Shown piece by piece: positions 58,061-64,000 of a DNA stretch of 64,000 bases. The position numbers and the translations under genes were made by a program. This DNA comes from Kalmusia sp. IMI 367209 (Eukaryota > Ascomycota > Dothideomycetes > Pleosporales > Didymosphaeriaceae). Below the pieces are notes generated by a model. The model made no database searches. It saw only the letters and a program-made list of their open reading frames with translations, and had not been told where the DNA came from. The DNA lies in the NCBI GenBank assembly GCA_027946365.1, contig JAPEUQ010000010.1, positions 496,001-560,000 on the forward strand, given 5' to 3'. Numbering within the stretch: position 1 is the first letter of the stretch; each line of letters opens with the position of its first letter.

Positions 58061-59444
58061 GATACCTCGTATCACGAGTAAGCGAAGAAAAGGTGTTAAG
58101 GATTCGTCTTGGATTGTTTAGTTGCATTGCGTGGTTTAGCGTTTGGGCGTTGTAGTAATTGTTTCGGATCTTGTGTTGCTGTTATCGTCATCGTTATGTC
58201 GAGGGTTCGGCGGAAAGTGTGGGTCTCGAACGTTGGCAGTTATTTGAGCGTAGCATTAGCGTTGTTCGGGAGATGATTATAGGCTTAGATGTGTTGTAGG
58301 ATATTCGTGGAGAGGACATGTATCGAAGGAAAAAACATTGAGCTTTACCCCATCTTCGCGATCCTTCTTGATCCTTCTCGATCCCCATATCTTCTATCAA
58401 GTTCCCGCTCAGCTATATCGAATGATCGTGGTTCACAGCTATGACATGGAAACGACACTACGTCCCATTTGGCTGTACTTGTACTTGTTTAATTGACACG
58501 ATGTACCCGCCGTATAAATAAATGCAGTAACCCGTCAAGCTTGCAATGTCAATCCCAGCAGAAAATGCCTTTGCTGTGTCGTTCAAAGGCTCGCAACAGC
58601 TCCAGTAGATGCGTAAGAAGCTACTCACAGCGAATCCATTACTTGCATTAAGCAAAGAAATCACAGCAAGATACAAAGGACAAACTCCGGCCAAATGTTG
58701 CTAGGATGTAATGGACAACTACAAGTTCTAGAGTGGAGATGTAACAGTATGTGCGAAAATAGTCTTAAGACCTGGATGGATCGTACCCGGGAGAGTTGGG
58801 ACGAGGTGAATAACCTTCTGTGAGATTTTTCAAACTTGGAGCAGCATTCGCTTGAAGCCAGTCACGCCGAAATGGTGACGACTGTTGCAGACTGGTTGCA
58901 CTCAGCCATGCTTGGCTCTGATGGATGGACTCTGGAGAGTGTTCCCGCCATGCAGAGAGTGGAGATTATTCGACGAATTTTAAGTACGTATTTGGCTGGG
59001 CAGGGATTTTCATTTCTTTCACGAGCTGATGAGGCCAACGAGACAGAGAAGGTCGATGTGTTTCGAAACCTCTTCAGTGATTATATGAGCGAAGATTATA
59101 TTGGGGTATTTTAATGAGACTGTTATGGGATAGAAGACTACTCCTAGTGTTACAAAAGCCAATGCTAGTCTCTTCAAGGTAGTTACGATAGGTGTGACCT
59201 CTAATATTCGCCATCTAGAAGATATTTAGATGGTGAGATTGTAAAGTAATAAGGTAATAAGGAATAGAGTAATCTGAAAGACAATCCGGGCTTGCCAAAG
59301 GGGAAGAGGAGAAGAATGGAGAAGTAACAAGAGGTATACGAGCTAGCTGATCATTTGGAGAGCAAAGGTGGTGTAAAAAGGCCAAGCCACAGATAGATAA
59401 GCTGCGTGCTAAACTACATTGGACACGAATAAGAAACCATATCT
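58061..59444. other. 1.4-kb intergenic with a possible small ORF
   Basis: Mostly untranslated or spacer sequence. The only frame worth noting is 58872-59114 on the plus strand (80 codons, ending EDYIGVF). It is rich in acidic and hydrophobic residues like a helical protein fragment and has no upstream exon that I can place. It could be the remnant of a larger gene. Confidence 0.35.
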
Positions 59445-61547
59445 TCAAAAACTCTCTGGCGTTGGCGTATCCCTCTCCTCAATGCTAGGCATTGTATTTC
59501 TCGCTATACTGGATCTTCTATGCTTTCTCCTCTCATTCAAAGACCTTACCTGCATCGCGGTAGGCGACGGAACTGGCGACGGCTGCGAGACCTGTTCATA
59601 CAGCGGCATGCTCCTTGGAGCAGCAATGTTGGACAACATCTGTATCAAAGGCACATGATTATTGCGATCATCGGTAGTCCACGGTCTACCATATTGACCA
59701 ATATCCATCTCTTCTTCATCCTCATAAGGCTTCCTTGTCGTGTAGCCGATGTCATGCTCAAAGGCTCGTGTTACACGGATCGGGTCCGCTCCATTGATAC
59801 TGCGAACACCTCTTCTATGCCGCTGGGCATTGAGATGATCACTTTCGAGAATTTCGGGGGCCACGTACTCATATCTCGACTCGTCGAAATTTTGACTGGC
59901 TTTTGTCCTCAAGCTCCCCCCAACACCAGTGGCGTACAAACTACCAGCCCAGACCAATTCCTCACCATCGTAAGCGACCAATTCATGACCAACATCTTTC
60001 AGAATCGAGTCCACTTCTTGTTCCGGTCCGGCGCCAGCAAGTATCGGCGCGCCTAACGCTTTCCCGGTCTCGAGCGGCGAAAGTGTAACATATCGGTCAA
60101 GCTGCCACCAACCCCACAAGAGTGACAGAGCTGCTGCCGATCCAAGCGCCATCACGGCCACAGAACCAAAAAGCCATCTAAAATCCGTCACATACCAGAG
60201 TTCCTCGCCACGATACACAGCGATGAAGCTCTGCTCATCCCGTGCTTCGTCACGACTCGCAGCAACTGCGCGTGACGCGCGGAATATATATTCCAGGATT
60301 TGCTGCAGCACATACTTGGTAGGCGAGTCCCAAATAAGAGGACAGTATTTGATGACGTTCTCGGGATAGTCAGACTCTGGGCCCACGCCAGTGTTCAGGT
60401 ACATGTCTGCCCAGAAACTGTTCAAATTGTCATCGGATGCAAGTCCGTATTTTGCAAATTTTCCGTCTTTGGGGCTACGCAAGACTGCCTTGGAAACGTA
60501 AATGGGGGCAAAAGCTTCTAGAATGCCTTTCCAAAGGCCTTCGGTCCCATTGCTAGATAAGGATGTACTATTAGCTACGATAACAGGATTGTCGATTATG
60601 CCGAAAATGTCAGGCGTGATCCGATTATCTTGTATAAAGATCGTATACGCCATGGTTGCTGGTATCATCGCGTAAGTCTCTTGGGTTACAGTTGCAATGC
60701 AGTTGTTGTCCACGGCGGAGATAAATTGCGTATCTAAGTACAATACCGATAAATCATTGTCGTAGTTTAATGCGAGATTGATGCTAAATAGTGTCTCATT
60801 CACATTCGCCGGGTCGAGCAAGTTGAGACTTTTGGACTCGGTCTTATTCCACAGGTTTAGCCCTGCTGCTATGACTTCGGCTTTGCAAGTCCCATACGAT
60901 GGACAAATATGAGTCGTCGAGTTTTCTGTCGTGATGTTGGCGCCAAAGAAATTTGTTTGACTCGTCCAAATCCCATTGTTACTAAAAAGGTCTTGAGTTC
61001 CGAACCACTCCTCGGGAATTTCCGGCGCAAGCTCGATATTCATCTGTATGTTTCGTTTCGCCTCATGGGTCATCGGTCTTGTAGAGCGCTGAAGCATCGG
61101 TCCAATCGCCAACTTTGCCGCGAAGACAGTGAGTGCTGCTACTGCGACCCTCCTTGCATGAGCTCCAGCTAGGAAGGCAGGGAGTATATCTTGTGGACTG
61201 GCTCCTGCGTGAACGAAATGCAATCGCTCGATGGTAGTCCCGTGCGCAATGCTTCTCCACCAAATGACTGCAACTCCGATCGAGAAGAGACCTCCTAATG
61301 CGATGGCGTAGACTCCGGCGAGTATCGAGAGCCATATGGCAGGCCTGATCCTCCACACTTGTACTGGATCTTCGTGTGAAGTGAGCAGTATGACGATCGA
61401 TGCTGTGATGCATCCGATTAAGGTCGCAACTAAAGAAAAGGTAATGCAGGGCAGCTTATATCTTGTCCTCTGTCCCTTCGAGATACTCTGCGATTTCGTA
61501 GACCTGGAAGGCGGGGTAAGGAGCGTTCGAGACGGGTGGTCCGCCAT
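59445..61547 (-). CDS. Polytopic fungal membrane protein of unknown function
   Basis: A single uninterrupted frame of 700 aa; most other genes here have introns. Hydrophobic segments lie at about 37-57, 71-98, 130-150 and 460-485. The long loop between the third and fourth segments has many N-glycosylation sites (NITTENST, NKTES, NVNET, NSTS, NGTEG), which suggests it faces the cell exterior or a secretory compartment. The short motif WWRSIAHGTTIERLHFVH near residue 97 matches the WW...GTTL..LH pattern I recall from a large fungal family related to DUF3176-type membrane proteins. The C-terminal 200 residues are polar and probably cytosolic. No catalytic motif was found. The lack of introns and the polytopic layout fit a structural or sensor protein, but the function is not known. 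Confidence 0.8.
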   Translation of the reverse strand: MADHPSRTLLTPPSRSTKSQSISKGQRTRYKLPCITFSLVATLIGCITASIVILLTSHEDPVQVWRIRPAIWLSILAGVYAIALGGLFSIGVAVIWWRSIAHGTTIERLHFVHAGASPQDILPAFLAGAHARRVAVAALTVFAAKLAIGPMLQRSTRPMTHEAKRNIQMNIELAPEIPEEWFGTQDLFSNNGIWTSQTNFFGANITTENSTTHICPSYGTCKAEVIAAGLNLWNKTESKSLNLLDPANVNETLFSINLALNYDNDLSVLYLDTQFISAVDNNCIATVTQETYAMIPATMAYTIFIQDNRITPDIFGIIDNPVIVANSTSLSSNGTEGLWKGILEAFAPIYVSKAVLRSPKDGKFAKYGLASDDNLNSFWADMYLNTGVGPESDYPENVIKYCPLIWDSPTKYVLQQILEYIFRASRAVAASRDEARDEQSFIAVYRGEELWYVTDFRWLFGSVAVMALGSAAALSLLWGWWQLDRYVTLSPLETGKALGAPILAGAGPEQEVDSILKDVGHELVAYDGEELVWAGSLYATGVGGSLRTKASQNFDESRYEYVAPEILESDHLNAQRHRRGVRSINGADPIRVTRAFEHDIGYTTRKPYEDEEEMDIGQYGRPWTTDDRNNHVPLIQMLSNIAAPRSMPLYEQVSQPSPVPSPTAMQVRSLNERRKHRRSSIARNTMPSIEERDTPTPESF

Positions 61548-63110
61548 GGTTGGGGTTACAGCCTCGCGCGCAGGACATTTTCAGAGATGAGGTCGCCAGA
61601 AGGCATAAAGTGCCATATCTACTCTCTGACCTAGCCAGGATCGTGGGCTAGGCTTAGTAGGCAACTGCCAGGTTGGGAAGCGCGTGTCTGCAGCCACCAA
61701 AAGAGTCTCGACCGAACTTCAGCCTTCCGACCTGTAGGAATCTACACATGCGCGTACAGTGAATGCACTTCTCCATCTCCTGGGCAAGACAAATGCGGGA
61801 CGCCAAAGTTAATTACTCGCTCCTGAACTGGCAATATCCTTCAAGATTTAGAGGCTGCGTAGTTACCATGACGCCGCGAGGCTGAGGACACATCGGTGAA
61901 AGGCGATCTAGCTGAGGAGGCAATACACTTCGATTGGACAGTCGGGATTTCTACTGCAGGAGCTCCGCCACGAAGGAAATAGAACCTAAGAGCCGGGGTG
62001 GCTATGAAAAAGACTCGCAATTGAAGTAGGAATTGCAAAAGTGGTCAGCTGGACTTTAATCTAATTCAGCTCTTGCGGCCGTGTAGCTCGATCATCTGGA
62101 CTCATGCTTTCTACTCGGGCATCTCACCTACCCGCGCATCGCAGATCACAAGTTTTGATGACATCCTGGAGCTGTCTTGATTCCCCAGATCATGTACACG
62201 GCTACGTGCTGACCGGCATAAAGAACACCCTCATGCGGGGGCTTTTCGTATTGCCTCGTATTCGGCGGTGTGTTGTGCTATTTTGGGGCCCAACGTCCAA
62301 GAACTGTGACCTTCACTAAGCTGTTCCATGACCGTAGCTTCAAGCATCAATGAAGAACTACATAATGATAAAAGGAAATTATGATGGTGAAGGAAAGCTT
62401 GCTCGTCGTTGATACAAGGTGCCTCCAGCATACGCCAAGCCACTAATATGCTTAGGAGGAAGGATCAACTACGACTGGATCAGTGGACTTGTGCTCTTGT
62501 GCATTTTCCTACCTATCGGAAAGACATCCTTTTCCATAAAAATATGGTCCGGTGCAAAGATGCACAAGCTTTGGTGGTGCCGAGTCAATCTTCCAGTAGT
62601 GAGCCGCCGCAATCTACCTTACTACATTACTGTGTGCAGGTGCAGCACATCAACAGGGCCTCAAGACTATCTTCTTCTATACTCTAAGATAAGGAGCCTT
62701 TAGGATATCATAAGTTTCCAGAAACATGACTTTAGACCAGTTTTGCCCCTCTTCTCCCATTCCTCAGGCATCTATAAGTAAGTCCTGCAATGGCATTTAA
62801 CAGTAAGAGTCCTAGATCACAGCCCATGTGCCTACTCAAAACACCATTTGCTTGCGAATCTCATCGATCGGGTTCGACGGCGAACTGACCATGATGGAGA
62901 CATACAGCCTTGAACAGCAGACTCGATACGTCTACTTCTACTTCTACTTCTACTTCTGATTCTAAGTCTAAGTCTGTTTAATTCCATACCAGTCCAGAAA
63001 ACCAGCTCCAGCTCCAAGACCCAACACACCCAACCCACAAAAATGCACACACAAGCCGCTCCAAACGCTCAACAAGTGCGACCCCCCACTCACCCAAGGT
63101 AGGAAATTCT
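61548..63110. other. 1.6-kb intergenic, no gene seen
   Basis: It contains the promoter side of the membrane-protein gene and the downstream region of the last gene. Frames around 62104-62703 have no domain and are not called. A simple repeat is annotated at 62931-62976. Confidence 0.4.
62931..62976. repeat. Imperfect hexanucleotide microsatellite
   Basis: About four and a half tandem copies of CTTCTA followed by two copies of a diverged TAAGTC unit. It lies in intergenic sequence. Arrays like this commonly vary in length between strains. Confidence 0.8.
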
Positions 63111-63998
63111 TTACAAGCCATACCCCCTCAGCCAGCGCAACTCACGAGCCTGCATCTCCAACGCGCGCCTCATCTCCCTGCCAAACTCCCTGCGCCTCTC
63201 CTCGTCGCTCTCCGCCTCGTCGAGCGTGCCGCCATCGAGGAGCGCGTTCTCGAAGCCGTTCTGCGCGCGCCCAAACGACACTTGTCCCAGGCGACCGTCG
63301 CCCGTCCAAAGGACGATGTTGTCTTCGCCAAGGCGCACGTTGGCAGCGCGCGCATCGACGCCGGGGGCTACCGTGGTTAGGATCTTCTGCACGATGTCGC
63401 CACCGGCTCCGCTGGGGTTCCCCAGCTCCCCGTTGGCAGTGTTGCTGCTGCTGCCGCCTTTGGTCTCGGCGTTGATGTTGAGGCGGCGGACGGGGGAGAC
63501 GCCGTCTCGCTCGACCCACTTGAGGTCGCCGTCGCCGTCGGCAAAGACGAGGCGCGCGCCGTGGGCGGCCACGCTGAGGAGCTTGGAGCGGCTCGCTGTC
63601 TGCCGGTTCTGGTAGCATGCGTGGTGGTTCCGCGTGGTGCGTGTGTCGGACGAGTTGATGGAGCGGGCGGGGTCGGACGAGAGGCCGTAGAGCTCGAGTG
63701 AGCCTTTGCCCTTGTACTCGCCTGCGGCGACGAGCGTGTGCCCGGGTGTCTGCTTGGCTTGCTTGACGAGGGAAGAGCTTGCGTGCGGGCGGTATGTGCG
63801 TAGGTCGTGCGGGATGAAGGGGTGCGGGATGGCGGTTAGGCAGGAGAGGCGGGCGCCTGAGTGCACGGCGCCACGCAGACGGGGGAAGAAGCGCCGGTCG
63901 AAGTTGAGGAAGCTCGTGAAGCGGCCCGCGACCCAGATGTCGCCGTTTGCGTCCCACTCGCGGGTGGTGGGGAGGTGCAGGATGGAGAGGGCGCCGGG
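63111..63998 (-). CDS. Probable beta-propeller (F-box/WD40-type) protein, C-terminal part (5' end outside window)
   Basis: An open frame of 296 codons enters from the right edge without a start and ends at 63111. It reads PGALSILHLPTTREWDANGD, IWVAGRFTSFLNFDRRFF, LVAAGEYKGKGSLELYGL, a Ser/Asn-rich insertion, ARLVFADGDGDLKWVERDG and NIVLWTGDGRLGQVSFG, repeated strands with GD/GDG turns as in WD40-like propellers. The last 45 residues are Glu/Arg-rich helix. It resembles the C-terminal part of fungal F-box proteins with a propeller, which bring substrates to an SCF ubiquitin ligase, but the F-box would be outside the window. The overlapping Arg-rich frame at 63142-63957 on the same strand is a shadow caused by high GC. 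Coding status is secure; the family is tentative. Confidence 0.6.
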   Translation of the reverse strand, partial: PGALSILHLPTTREWDANGDIWVAGRFTSFLNFDRRFFPRLRGAVHSGARLSCLTAIPHPFIPHDLRTYRPHASSSLVKQAKQTPGHTLVAAGEYKGKGSLELYGLSSDPARSINSSDTRTTRNHHACYQNRQTASRSKLLSVAAHGARLVFADGDGDLKWVERDGVSPVRRLNINAETKGGSSSNTANGELGNPSGAGGDIVQKILTTVAPGVDARAANVRLGEDNIVLWTGDGRLGQVSFGRAQNGFENALLDGGTLDEAESDEERRREFGREMRRALEMQARELRWLRGYGL

Positions 63999-64000
63999 TT

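Noticed and set aside
63142..63957. Long Arg-rich frame overlapping the last gene
   Set aside because: Same strand but another frame; composition is typical of a shadow in GC-rich coding DNA, and the other frame has clear propeller strands and enters from outside the window.

Overview
This is a gene-dense eukaryotic window from a filamentous ascomycete (Pezizomycotina). The evidence is multi-exon genes with short introns of about 45-120 nt, divergent and convergent gene pairs, and fungal-only families: an AA9 polysaccharide monooxygenase, Zn2Cys6 regulators, a SomA/Flo8-type LisH protein and Hsp70-like ATPases. A Dothideomycete is my best guess. I cannot name a species from the sequence. Exon edges were placed by hand from GT/AG signals, reading-phase closure and family alignment from memory. 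All functional names are inferences from motifs.

Layout, left to right. 1-5621: the end of a medium-chain alcohol dehydrogenase; a divergent pair of secreted plant-polymer enzymes (CE1-type esterase and AA9 LPMO) sharing one promoter; and a BCS1-like AAA ATPase. 6756-17401: housekeeping and signalling genes, namely Rtc3/SBDS-like, a Dbl-type RhoGEF, proteasome chaperone PSMD9/Nas2, the Ran GTPase and a Zn2Cys6 regulator. 18281-40715: the most striking part, five consecutive loci matching the galactosaminogalactan (GAG) exopolysaccharide cluster known from Aspergillus fumigatus, in the order uge3 (epimerase), sph3 (GH135 spherulin-4), ega3 (GH114), agd3 (deacetylase), gtb3 (giant membrane glycosyltransferase of about 3070 aa). 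41508-47504: an accessory-looking block with an Hsp70-like ATPase, a G-domain protein and a coiled-coil protein. 49296-51720: a SomA/Flo8/SSDP-type LisH regulator, the family that controls GAG and adhesion in Aspergillus. 52817-64000: TRAPP subunit Bet3, U5 snRNP 40K WD40 protein, two membrane proteins of unknown function and the end of a probable beta-propeller protein.

How the genes could work together. Uge3 would supply UDP-GalNAc and UDP-galactose. Gtb3 would polymerise and export the chain. Agd3 would partly deacetylate it outside the cell. Ega3 and Sph3 would trim it. In this window the Sph3 locus looks broken: there is no recognisable N-terminal anchor, there are breaks of continuity and there is an in-frame TAG. 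The ega3 reading frame needs a one-base correction in a run of five G. Agd3, Gtb3 and Uge3 read as intact multi-exon genes. Either this lineage is losing GAG trimming, or the assembly carries small errors; the Hsp70-like gene also has a single-base break.

I saw no tRNA, rRNA, transposon, CRISPR or telomeric sequence that I could support. Introns of note are a 9-nt microexon and a GC-AG intron in Bet3, and an in-phase 48-nt intron in PSMD9.
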